DNA of 49,303 bases from assembly GCA_022763185.1 (NCBI GenBank), contig JALEGL010000002.1, forward strand, positions 1-49,303, given 5' to 3'. Below the pieces are notes generated by a model. The model saw only the letters and a list, made by a program, of their open reading frames with translations, was not told where the DNA came from and made no database searches. Positions 9,536 through 17,785 of this stretch are shown piece by piece (the first letter of the stretch is position 1; each line of letters opens with the position of its first letter). The DNA is from a bacterium. GTDB lineage: Bacteria > Bdellovibrionota_G > JALEGL01. Made by a program: the position numbers and the translations under genes.

Positions 9536-11407
9536 ATGGATGGATTTTCTATTAAAACTGCAAAAGAACTGTATGGCATAGATTCATGGGGAGCAGGCTA
9601 CTTTGACATAGACTCAAAAGGCTATTTATCGGCCATGCCAACTAAAAATGTGAAATCAAGTATACCGCTGACGCAAGTTTTAAAGGAAGCCCAGAAAAAA
9701 AATATTTCAACGCCCATTTTATTAAGATTTCCTCAAATTTTACATGGTCAAGTTCAAGCCATTAACAATGCTTTTGCAACAGCCATAAAAGAATACAAAT
9801 ATAAAAATCAGTACACTCCCGCTTATCCAATTAAAGTGAATCAAAAAAAGAGCGTTGTGGATGCTATTATGGAAGCCGGTTATAGCAACTCAATCAATAT
9901 TGAAGTAGGGAGCAAAGCCGAAGCGGTAGCTTCTTTTGCCTTAAAGTTGAATAAGAAAGCGATGACCATATGCAATGGCTTTAAAGATAAAGACTATTAC
10001 AATATCATGGCGACAGGTGAAAAACTGGGTCGCAATATGTTGGCTGTGATTGAAAAACCGTTTGAACTGGATGGTTTATTGCAACTTAAAAAAGAGAAAA
10101 AAGCTATTCCTTCTTTAGGTTTTAGAATTAAGCTTGATGCTAAGGGCTCTGGCATGTGGCAAAAGTCAGGTGGGAGTGCCAGTAAGTTTGGTCTTTCAAT
10201 GAGTCAGCTTTTGCAAGCTATAGAGTGGCTTAAAAAACATGATTTAATTGAGCATTTAAAAATGTTTCATTTTCATATTGGTTCTCAAATTACAGATATT
10301 CGTAAAATCAAACAAGCCATCAGAGAAGCGGCTAGAGTTTATGCAAAATGTAAAAAAATAGGTTTAGACTTGGAGTTTCTCAATGTTGGGGGAGGTCTGG
10401 GAATTGATTATGATGGAAGTAAAACTTCTTCAGATGCTTCAGTTAACTATGGCGTACAAGAGTATGCCAATGATGTGGTTTACAATGTTTTAGAGATTTG
10501 TAATGACGAACAAGTATCTCATCCACAGTTAATCTCCGAAAGTGGTCGTTTCTTAACAGCGTATCATGCCGTATTGCTGGTTGATGTTAGAGATCAATAC
10601 CATGAACGTTATATCAACCCACCTAAGTTTAAAAAACAAGAGAGTAAAATTATTCAGGATATCTTGTATATTGATGAAAATATGACCGCAAAAAATTTTC
10701 GTGAGTTTTATCATGACAGTTTGGTTAAAAAAGATGAATTACAAGCCATGTTTCATTTAGGTCTGTTATCAATTGAAGATAGATCTAAAGGAGAATGGCT
10801 ATTTTGGGCGATCGCAGAAAAAGCTGTCAAATACAGTCAAAATGCAAAATACATAGCAGATGAATTTGTTGAGCTTAGAGAGCATTTGTATGAAAAGGTT
10901 GTATGTAATTTTTCATTATTTCAATCACTTCCAGATCATTGGGCTTTGGATCAGTTATTTCCAATCATGCCAATTTCACATTTACAAAAAAAACCGACAC
11001 AAAAAGCAACACTTGTCGATATAACATGCGACTCAGATGGAGAAGTTGATAAATTTGTTGATCTAAAAGATATTAAATCTTACTTAGATATTCATCAAAT
11101 TGATGACTACAAAGATTATCACTTGGCTTTTCTATTTGTAGGAGCCTACCAAGATACCATGGGTGACATGCATAATTTATTTGGAGAAGTCAATGAGTTA
11201 TCTGTCACAATCAACAAAGACAATACAATGAAGATCGATCAAATTTATGAAGGTGAAAAAATTAAAGATACCATCGCAATTTTTGATTACTTTCCTGAAA
11301 AAATTATCAACAATCTAAAAAACAAAAATTTAACAGAAAAAGATGAAAGTGATCTGAAAAAAGATATTTTAAACTATTGTAATATGTACACCTACCTTAT
11401 GGATTAA
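9536..11407 (+). CDS. speA: Biosynthetic arginine decarboxylase
   Basis: A 623-residue PLP enzyme of the alanine-racemase-fold (fold III) decarboxylases, converting arginine to agmatine. The PLP lysine is Lys100 in YPIKVNQ. The substrate/PLP signatures MFHFHIGSQ and FLNVGGGLGIDYDG follow, and SESGR in the middle is the usual phosphate-binding segment. Length and order match bacterial SpeA. With speB divergent across a 66-base gap it completes a two-step arginine to putrescine route. The ribosome site is weak (GTGAGA about 12 bases upstream). The stop codon lies inside a perfect hairpin shared with the convergent gene. Confidence 0.95.
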   Translation: MDGFSIKTAKELYGIDSWGAGYFDIDSKGYLSAMPTKNVKSSIPLTQVLKEAQKKNISTPILLRFPQILHGQVQAINNAFATAIKEYKYKNQYTPAYPIKVNQKKSVVDAIMEAGYSNSINIEVGSKAEAVASFALKLNKKAMTICNGFKDKDYYNIMATGEKLGRNMLAVIEKPFELDGLLQLKKEKKAIPSLGFRIKLDAKGSGMWQKSGGSASKFGLSMSQLLQAIEWLKKHDLIEHLKMFHFHIGSQITDIRKIKQAIREAARVYAKCKKIGLDLEFLNVGGGLGIDYDGSKTSSDASVNYGVQEYANDVVYNVLEICNDEQVSHPQLISESGRFLTAYHAVLLVDVRDQYHERYINPPKFKKQESKIIQDILYIDENMTAKNFREFYHDSLVKKDELQAMFHLGLLSIEDRSKGEWLFWAIAEKAVKYSQNAKYIADEFVELREHLYEKVVCNFSLFQSLPDHWALDQLFPIMPISHLQKKPTQKATLVDITCDSDGEVDKFVDLKDIKSYLDIHQIDDYKDYHLAFLFVGAYQDTMGDMHNLFGEVNELSVTINKDNTMKIDQIYEGEKIKDTIAIFDYFPEKIINNLKNKNLTEKDESDLKKDILNYCNMYTYLMD

Positions 11408-11414
11408 GGTAGGT
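11390..11414. terminator. Hairpin at the convergent speA / M16 gene ends
   Basis: A perfect 10-base stem, ACCTACCTTA (11390-11399) pairing with TAAGGTAGGT (11405-11414), with a 5-base loop. The right arm contains the speA stop codon, and the convergent gene ends two bases further on. Neither side has a strong T run, so it may be a weak bidirectional terminator or an mRNA 3' end protector. Confidence 0.5.
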
Positions 11415-11415
11415 C

Positions 11416-12732
11416 TTATAAAGTAGTTAAGTAATTTTTTTTAGTAATATCCCAGCCCTTAAAATTCTCTTCAAGCTTTTTAGACAGGTTATCTGCAGTA
11501 GCTAAAAGGCTAATAGAAAGTTGGTTCTGGTGGATGTGCTTCTTAGCGGCGTCTCTTATTTCATTGATTGATAAAGTATGAATAGCTTTTTTGTATTTAA
11601 ACAGTCTATCCTCATCTAAGTTGAGCATTTTATGATATAACATTTCTGACATAATCTTTTGTGGTGTATCAACTTTAAATGGGAAAGATTTCATCATATA
11701 GTTCTTAGCAAAATCAATATCTTTATCTTCCAATAAATCTCCTTCAACAGCTTGTTGTAAAAGTTCTAGTGAAAGTTTCATTGCATCAACAGTGTCTTTT
11801 TCTTCTGGATAAGTATACAAGAACAATGATCCTAAATCTCTATGCAAACTTAAAGATCCATAGGCCCCATAGGCCCAACCTCGTTTAACTCTGATTTCTT
11901 GCATGTATTTTGCTTGAAATATACCTCCAGCAAAAGCCATCATAAATGTTTTTAAAGCGTAGTAATCTGGATGTTGATAGTTAAAGCAAGGGTGACCAAT
12001 AAAAAAATGACATTGTGAGCGGTTGGGTTTATCAACAATAAGTAGTTTTTTTTGATTGTTGTATTGATGAGAAATCTTTTTTTCAGGGACATTCCAAAAA
12101 GATTGTATATCAAATTGATTGGAAAATAGATCAAGGGTTTTATGAATATGACTGTCTTCTATAGCCCCTGAAAAACCAAAAGTTAAAGGTAAATTTGATA
12201 TGAAGTTATTGTAACAGTCTTTGATATCATGAATACCAACTTGTTCCAGGCTTTCTAATGTTCCCCATGCTTGGTCAGCATAAGGATGATCTGCATAAAT
12301 TAAGTTTAAAAACCCTTTTTTAGCTAATGATGCATCGGATTCTGAAGATTGTTTTAATTTACTTTTGGTTTTTGATACAAGCTTTTTAAATTCGTTTTCT
12401 GACAACATAGGTTCTGATAATGCAGACAAACATAAATCTATAAGCTGAAAATAATTTTTACTTAAGACTTCTCCCTCTAAAGCTATACTATGATTACCAA
12501 CAGACACAGAAAGAGAAGCACCCATCGCATCTATCTTTTCATTAAAACTTTCTTCATCATAGCGAAGGGTTCCTCTAAGGAGCATTTGAGCCATCAGATA
12601 CAAAACACTTTTATTATTAAGACTTAATTGATCAATATTAAAGGCAATATAAAAATCTACAATAGGGCGATCATGTTTTTCAATATGAATGTAAGGTATG
12701 TCCGCATGTTTTTTCCAAGTATAAGTATTCAT
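11416..12732 (-). CDS. M16 peptidase homologue, non-catalytic partner
   Basis: A 438-residue protein with the two-lobed M16 (insulinase/processing peptidase) fold but no HxxEH motif in the first lobe. The corresponding segment reads YLMAQMLLRGT. The second lobe keeps the substrate-binding signature RVKRGWAYGAYGS. This is the usual division of labour in two-gene bacterial M16 systems, where the upstream gene carries zinc and this one supplies the R/Y motif. I see no signal peptide, so it may act in the cytoplasm. The ribosome site is AGGA, 6 bases before ATG 12732. Only 2 bases separate it from the catalytic subunit upstream, so the two probably form a heterodimer made from one message. Confidence 0.88.
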   Translation of the reverse strand: MNTYTWKKHADIPYIHIEKHDRPIVDFYIAFNIDQLSLNNKSVLYLMAQMLLRGTLRYDEESFNEKIDAMGASLSVSVGNHSIALEGEVLSKNYFQLIDLCLSALSEPMLSENEFKKLVSKTKSKLKQSSESDASLAKKGFLNLIYADHPYADQAWGTLESLEQVGIHDIKDCYNNFISNLPLTFGFSGAIEDSHIHKTLDLFSNQFDIQSFWNVPEKKISHQYNNQKKLLIVDKPNRSQCHFFIGHPCFNYQHPDYYALKTFMMAFAGGIFQAKYMQEIRVKRGWAYGAYGSLSLHRDLGSLFLYTYPEEKDTVDAMKLSLELLQQAVEGDLLEDKDIDFAKNYMMKSFPFKVDTPQKIMSEMLYHKMLNLDEDRLFKYKKAIHTLSINEIRDAAKKHIHQNQLSISLLATADNLSKKLEENFKGWDITKKNYLTTL

Positions 12733-12734
12733 AA

Positions 12735-14021
12735 TTATTTTCCTGTTTTTGGTTTTGCTAAAAGTACATTTTTTTGATTTTTATTCAAATAAGTCTTTGC
12801 TACACGCATCACATCTTGAGCCGTAACGTTATTCAGTTTTTCCATTTCTTTAAATAGCTCTCTAAAGTCTCCAAAAACAGTTTGATAGAAGCCTAAGGCT
12901 TGTGCTTTATCATCAGCAGTAGAGAAATTACCCCAAAACGAGGCTTCAACAATATTTTTTATTTTTTCTAATTCTTGTTCGGATACTAAAGTATTTTGAA
13001 CAGTATCAATTTGTTTTTGAATATAGGGTTCTATATCTTTATGTGATTTTTCACCTTGTAAAGTGAATGCAAAATGAATTAAGCCAGGGTCCATGGTTTG
13101 ATCAACCCAGCCAGAGCAGTCATTGCATAAACTTTTTTCTGAAACCAGAAGCTTATCAAAACGAGAACTTTTGCCATCAAATAAAATAGCCATCAATACA
13201 GTTAATGGAATATAGTCTTCATGCCGCATAGAAGGTGCTTTAAAAGCCCAAATAAGCTTTTCTGAAGCAATGGTTAAAGAAAGTTCTTTGTAACGTTCTT
13301 CGGTTTGTTTTGGCTCAATAATATTTGGATTACGCTTAATCTCTGAAGCTTGCATGTGGCCATAATACTGAATGATTTTTTTTACGATTGTGTCTTTATC
13401 CAAATCACCTACAAAAACCAAACAAGCATTATTAGGCGCATAGTATTGTTTATAAAAGTTCATACAATCTTGCAGGGATATAGACTTAATATCTTTCATC
13501 CAACCAATAATAGGCCAATGATAGGGATGCTGTGTAAAGCATAGTTTGTATAATTCTTCGTACATGGTGCCAGAAGGAGAGTTATCAACCCTAAATCGAC
13601 GTTCATTGACGACAACTTCTCGTTCGCTGTTCAATTGATGTTCATTGAGAACAACATTTTCCATTCGATCTGCTTCTAATTTTACAGAAATATCAAAAGC
13701 TTCTTTAGGAAGACATTGTCTATAGTAAGTCCAATCTAGATAAGTACCTGCATTGATGGATCCACCTTCTTGCTCTAAAATTTTATCAAACTCACCTTCC
13801 TTGTAATTGCTGGTTTCTTTAAACATCAAGTGTTCAAACAAATGTGCAATCCCGGTGATGCCTTCTTTTTCATCTTTTGATCCAACAGAAAACCATGAGT
13901 GATAAGCAAAAACAGGTACTGAATCATCAGGTAAAAATAAACATTTAAGACCATTGGAAAAGTCTACTTCATGAATATTTAGTTGTTGATAGCTGTAGTT
14001 TTTTTCTTGGCTTATTTGCAT
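12735..14021 (-). CDS. M16 zinc metallopeptidase, catalytic subunit
   Basis: A 428-residue M16B-type peptidase. The inverted zinc motif HLFEH (His60, Glu63, His64) is followed 75 residues later by the third ligand Glu140 in VVNERRF, the classic HxxEH-x(about 75)-E spacing. The start is ATG 14021 because AAGGAA sits five bases upstream; a TTG six codons earlier lies before that ribosome site and is rejected. No export signal is visible. The gene order OmpA, DcrB-like lipoprotein, this gene, inactive partner on one strand suggests an operon, although a 44-base gap precedes this gene. The substrate is unknown. Confidence 0.93.
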   Translation of the reverse strand: MQISQEKNYSYQQLNIHEVDFSNGLKCLFLPDDSVPVFAYHSWFSVGSKDEKEGITGIAHLFEHLMFKETSNYKEGEFDKILEQEGGSINAGTYLDWTYYRQCLPKEAFDISVKLEADRMENVVLNEHQLNSEREVVVNERRFRVDNSPSGTMYEELYKLCFTQHPYHWPIIGWMKDIKSISLQDCMNFYKQYYAPNNACLVFVGDLDKDTIVKKIIQYYGHMQASEIKRNPNIIEPKQTEERYKELSLTIASEKLIWAFKAPSMRHEDYIPLTVLMAILFDGKSSRFDKLLVSEKSLCNDCSGWVDQTMDPGLIHFAFTLQGEKSHKDIEPYIQKQIDTVQNTLVSEQELEKIKNIVEASFWGNFSTADDKAQALGFYQTVFGDFRELFKEMEKLNNVTAQDVMRVAKTYLNKNQKNVLLAKPKTGK

Positions 14022-14065
14022 TTTTTCCTTGGGTTTCAAATTGAATGATAAGTCAAAAGCATAAA

Positions 14066-14626
14066 TTATTTTCTTATACTTGCAACCGATTTAGGTATTT
14101 TTAATGTTTTAATGAACTTTAAATAGTTTTGAAGCAATTGTTCTTCTTGATTCTTTCTACACGTGAATGTGATTGTATATTCAAGATCTTCAGTCTTAAA
14201 AATAGTGGTTCTGATAATTCTTGGGTCATTAAGAGCTTCATACTTTGAGCGCAACTCAATGGCAGGATACCCAGAAACCTTAATATCAGTCTCAGATAGA
14301 TGTTTAAATTCAGACAAGAGTGTACTGAGTTGTTTGTTAGCTAAATAAGCCAACTGTTCAAGATTAAGTTTGGAAGAGGGTTGAATAACAAAATTAATAT
14401 TAGGTTTGAATATAGGGTCATCTATATCCATCAAAATACTCAATTGCGTTTGAAATGTTGCTTCTTCAGAAACTTTCCAAGACTTAGGATGTTTAAAGCT
14501 AAAAAAGAATGAAGGATGTTCATACTTTGTCCAAAACCAAGTACATGCTTGCAATATCACCAGTACTGAAAGGCAAAAACAAAATCGCAACACATTTTTT
14601 TTAAAGGATGAATTAAACAAATGCAT
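14066..14626 (-). CDS. DcrB/PsbP-like lipoprotein
   Basis: A 186-residue exported lipoprotein: a positively charged start, a hydrophobic stretch, then lipobox LQAC (Cys28). The mature part starts with FSFKHPKSWKVSEE, a typical opening of the PsbP/MOG1/DcrB fold (short strand, P-x-x-W, strand), and ends with a TFTCRKNQEEQLLQNYLKFI helix as in those proteins. Such lipoproteins are often annotated DUF1795 or PsbP-related and have no known enzyme activity. It starts six bases after the OmpA gene stop, so it is probably cotranscribed. The fold call is from pattern only. Confidence 0.7.
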   Translation of the reverse strand: MHLFNSSFKKNVLRFCFCLSVLVILQACTWFWTKYEHPSFFFSFKHPKSWKVSEEATFQTQLSILMDIDDPIFKPNINFVIQPSSKLNLEQLAYLANKQLSTLLSEFKHLSETDIKVSGYPAIELRSKYEALNDPRIIRTTIFKTEDLEYTITFTCRKNQEEQLLQNYLKFIKTLKIPKSVASIRK

Positions 14627-14632
14627 CGAAAA

Positions 14633-15871
14633 TTATTGGGTTTTACTGGGTTTGGTCAGCAGTTTAAATTCAATTCGTCTGTTTTGGGCTCTACCTTCAT
14701 CAGTATCATTGTTAGCCATGGGTTTTTTAGATCCATAGCCTTTGACGGCAAGACGTTTAGCATCTAAACCACGCTCAATTAAATAATTTTTAACACTCTT
14801 GGCGCGAGCCAAAGACAATTTATCATTGTACTCATGTGAACCTATTGAGTCTGTATGACCTTCAATAAGAACAAATAAATCTGGGTAACGTTGCAAGGTT
14901 TTGATGGACTGATTCAAGTGGCCATAACTGGTTTTACGAATGGTCGCTGAGTCAAACTCAAAGAAGATATTTTCTATGCGTCCAACAAAAGCTTTTAAGT
15001 CATTAGGAACTTGATCCGGACAACCATCATCATCTTGATAATCATTTTTTGTTTCCGGTTGAAGAGGGCATTGATCTTGATCATCCATTATACCATCGCC
15101 ATCGGAGTCCAACATATGTTTTGGCAAAGTGTCTGGACAACCATCTTCATCTTCAAATTGATTGATTGTCTCAGGTTGTAAAGGGCAGTTATCTTTGTCA
15201 TCCATGATGCCATCACCATCAGAGTCTAGAGTTGACTTATCTACTTTTTTAACCTGTTTGTATTTTGAAGAACTGTTTGTATAAACGGTTAGGAGAAGGC
15301 CAGACCAATAGCCTGTATGTGATTTATCAAAGTTATTGATAGCATGAAATTCTGCACGAACCGCCATTTTAGGACTTAAAAAATAACGTAAGCCTAAGCC
15401 ATAATAAGCAGAGAAATCATAATAATTGAATGCAAATTGATTCACCATGCTTAAATTGCCGGCACCCGCAAGAATATATGGCGCAAATTGATCATGAAAA
15501 AAATTGAAGTTGTACAAAGCGTGCCCACCATATAAGTAAACAGTCTGTCTATTGACGCCTCTTCTAGTATTGCTGTACATAAAACTGGTTTCAACTTCAA
15601 AAGCAGGACTAAATACATAACCTAATCTGAAACCATAAGCCCAAATATTTGACCATCGATCACTATTTGATGTGAAGGTTTGTTCAAATCCTTCATAATA
15701 GGCGCCAAAGCTGGGCGAAAACGTAAAACCACGCTCAGGTCTGTAAAAATATGAGCTTTCAGATACTTCTGGTTTGGAAGGACTTTGCTCTTGAGCAGAG
15801 CTTAAAAATGGAAAAAATAACAGAAAAAATAACAAAATTGAGTATTGTTTCGTTTTATTTTGCATTTTCAT
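14633..15871 (-). CDS. OmpA-family outer membrane protein with thrombospondin type 3 repeats
   Basis: 412 residues. The signal peptide ends near SSA-QEQ (about residue 26). An N-terminal beta barrel of roughly 180 residues with alternating aromatic strands follows (FSPSFGAYYEG, FAPYILAGAG, YYGLGLRYFLSPKM). Then come two calcium-binding thrombospondin type 3 repeats of the form DSDGDGIMDD-x-D-x-CPLQPE. The C-terminus is an OmpA peptidoglycan-binding domain with FEFDSATI, LIEGHTDSIGSHEYN and SLARAKSVKNYL, ending in RRIEFKL. It links the outer membrane to the wall. It is first in a minus-strand run with the DcrB-like lipoprotein and the M16 pair. No clear ribosome site precedes ATG 15871; a second ATG two codons on could also serve. 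Confidence 0.93.
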   Translation of the reverse strand: MKMQNKTKQYSILLFFLLFFPFLSSAQEQSPSKPEVSESSYFYRPERGFTFSPSFGAYYEGFEQTFTSNSDRWSNIWAYGFRLGYVFSPAFEVETSFMYSNTRRGVNRQTVYLYGGHALYNFNFFHDQFAPYILAGAGNLSMVNQFAFNYYDFSAYYGLGLRYFLSPKMAVRAEFHAINNFDKSHTGYWSGLLLTVYTNSSSKYKQVKKVDKSTLDSDGDGIMDDKDNCPLQPETINQFEDEDGCPDTLPKHMLDSDGDGIMDDQDQCPLQPETKNDYQDDDGCPDQVPNDLKAFVGRIENIFFEFDSATIRKTSYGHLNQSIKTLQRYPDLFVLIEGHTDSIGSHEYNDKLSLARAKSVKNYLIERGLDAKRLAVKGYGSKKPMANNDTDEGRAQNRRIEFKLLTKPSKTQ

Positions 15872-15917
15872 CGTATATATTACTTGTAAAGCTTAGGCAA
15901 AGGATAAATAAAGCAAA

Positions 15918-17078
15918 ATGAATTTGAACTCAGTACCCATATTTGAACATTATGAAAATCAGCTGTCAGAGTTGGCCGTTAAAACAGCACATTCTAAAGG
16001 CAGAAAAATTACCGAAGATTCTGCTGAACATAGAAGTTTATTTCAACGTGATCGTGATCGTATCTTACATTGTGCCGCTTTTAGAAGAATGGAGTATAAA
16101 ACCCAGGTTTTTGTGAACCATGAAGGCGATCATTACCGTACACGGTTAACCCATAGTCTTGAAGTTGCACAAATTGGTAGAACTGTAGGCAGAGCCTTAA
16201 AACTCAATGAAGATCTAATTGAAGCTTTGGTCTTAGCGCATGATCTTGGGCATACACCCTTTGGTCATGCCGGTGAAGATATGATGGCAAAATTGATGCT
16301 AGACTATGGTGGTTTTGAGCATAATGCGCAAAGCTTAAGAATTGTCGACGTTTTAGAGCAGCGCTATCCCAATTTTAGGGGCTTAAATTTAAGCTTTGAA
16401 GTTAGAGAAGGCATTATAAAGCATTCAGCCAATTGGCAAAAAGATAAAATTCCAAGTGAGCTCTTACCTAAAGAACATCCTTCATTAGAGGCGCAGCTCA
16501 TTGATTATGTTGATGAAATTGCTTACAATAATCATGATATTGATGACGGCTTGGCTTCTAATATGATTGATATTGAAGATCTAAGAAGCGTTTCATTGTG
16601 GCAAATGGCTGAAAAATCAGCACAAAAAAAATATCCAGATGTAGCTTGGCCCGATAATAAATATGTGTGCATTTCCAGTATGATGAGTATTTTGGTTTCT
16701 GATCTGATTGAGCAAACACAAAAGAATATTAAAAACAGTGGGGTACAAAACTATCATGATATTCGTGCGTATAATCAATCCATAGCGGGCTTTTCTTCTG
16801 AAATTTATGAGAACAATCAAAAACTTAAAATATTTTTGAGAGAAAAACTGTATTCGCATTATCGTGTGGTCAGAATGGAAGAAAAAGCCAAAAGAATTAT
16901 TACAGACTTGTTTCATACTTTTTTTCAAAGACCTGGGCAAATTCCATCAGACTTTATACAAAAGCACCCTGAACCCAACAACACAGCAAGAATGGTATGT
17001 GATTATATTGCTGGAATGACCGATAGATTTGCAACACAAGAGCATGTGAAGTTATTTAATCCTCAAGCTAAAGTATAA
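15918..17078 (+). CDS. dgt: dGTPase-like HD-domain triphosphohydrolase
   Basis: A 386-residue protein of the dGTPase (deoxyguanosinetriphosphate triphosphohydrolase) family, shorter than E. coli Dgt and like the form common outside Enterobacteria. The HD metal ligands are clear: RTRLTHSLEV (His79), LAHDLGHTPFGHAGE (His108, Asp109) and a later Asp in LIDYVDEIAY. The N-terminal SKGRKITEDSAEHRSLFQRD and CAAFRRMEYKTQVF are family signatures. It releases triphosphate from dNTPs and helps set dNTP pools. It is divergent from the OmpA gene across a 46-base gap. A purine-rich AAAGGA lies about 14 bases before the ATG. Confidence 0.92.
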   Translation: MNLNSVPIFEHYENQLSELAVKTAHSKGRKITEDSAEHRSLFQRDRDRILHCAAFRRMEYKTQVFVNHEGDHYRTRLTHSLEVAQIGRTVGRALKLNEDLIEALVLAHDLGHTPFGHAGEDMMAKLMLDYGGFEHNAQSLRIVDVLEQRYPNFRGLNLSFEVREGIIKHSANWQKDKIPSELLPKEHPSLEAQLIDYVDEIAYNNHDIDDGLASNMIDIEDLRSVSLWQMAEKSAQKKYPDVAWPDNKYVCISSMMSILVSDLIEQTQKNIKNSGVQNYHDIRAYNQSIAGFSSEIYENNQKLKIFLREKLYSHYRVVRMEEKAKRIITDLFHTFFQRPGQIPSDFIQKHPEPNNTARMVCDYIAGMTDRFATQEHVKLFNPQAKV

Positions 17079-17155
17079 TAGGCTTCTTTAAAAAGAATAG
17101 TCATTAAAACATAGAATTCGGGCGTAAAAAAAATGCATCTTTACCGGTTCAAACA

Positions 17156-17174
17156 GTTGGCAGACAAAGCCAAC
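17156..17174. other. Small hairpin in the 206-base dgt / CAP gap
   Basis: GTTGGC (17156-17161) pairs with GCCAAC (17169-17174) across a 7-base loop. The two flanking genes converge on this gap, so it may end transcription, but no T run follows on either strand. I see no other feature or small gene in 17079-17284. Confidence 0.3.
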
Positions 17175-17284
17175 CAAAACTCATTGTACAAGTAGTATTT
17201 TTTCTTACTTGAAAAGCTATTGTCCTAAGTTTTATTGCTATAACTATAGACCTAATCGAAAGAGCAAATGTACCAGATATTTTT

Positions 17285-17779
17285 TTAACGGCGGGTAAAA
17301 ACATGTGTCCATACGCCAGGTGACGCGAGTCCTACGCCATGATGGGTATAATCACAGTTTTCTAAGTTGAATTTATGGCCTGGACTATCAATCCACGCCT
17401 GCAAAACATCTATGCCTTGCATGGAGTTGATGGCAATGTTTTCTGCCGCCTCAACATAAAAAACATTATAATTGGTCAATCTATCCCAAAACTGATCACC
17501 ATTTAAACCGACATGAGAAAAGTAGCTGTTTTGTTGCATGTCTAAACTATGCAATTGAGCTACAGTATGCAAATCATCAGCCCAGATTAAATCTTCCGTG
17601 CAACCTATATTTTCTCGGTGTTGATTGGCCCGCAGAATAAAATCATCTATACTGCTCTGTTCTTCAGGTGTTATGGCATAGCTTGGATACGGGTAGGATG
17701 ATTTTGAACATGCCGCCAAAGATAAAATCAGCGCAAAAAATAATAAAATGTGACCTTTACAAGAATTAAAAATCATCAC
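17285..17779 (-). CDS. CAP-domain (SCP/PR1, YkwD-like) lipoprotein
   Basis: A 164-residue lipoprotein with a hydrophobic leader and lipobox LAAC (Cys24). The mature protein is a minimal CAP domain: helix ILRANQHRENIGC, then LHTVAQLHSLDMQQ, the His-containing SYFSHVG, AENIA, the W-x-x-S-P-G-H motif as WIDSPGHKFN, and the closing HHGVGLASPGVWTHVF. CAP proteins are secreted; bacterial ones have few known roles. It begins six bases after the aldehyde dehydrogenase stop on the same strand, so it may be the last gene of the lysine-catabolism operon, though no metabolic link is obvious. Confidence 0.9.
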   Translation of the reverse strand: MMIFNSCKGHILLFFALILSLAACSKSSYPYPSYAITPEEQSSIDDFILRANQHRENIGCTEDLIWADDLHTVAQLHSLDMQQNSYFSHVGLNGDQFWDRLTNYNVFYVEAAENIAINSMQGIDVLQAWIDSPGHKFNLENCDYTHHGVGLASPGVWTHVFTRR

Positions 17780-17785
17780 TTCATT

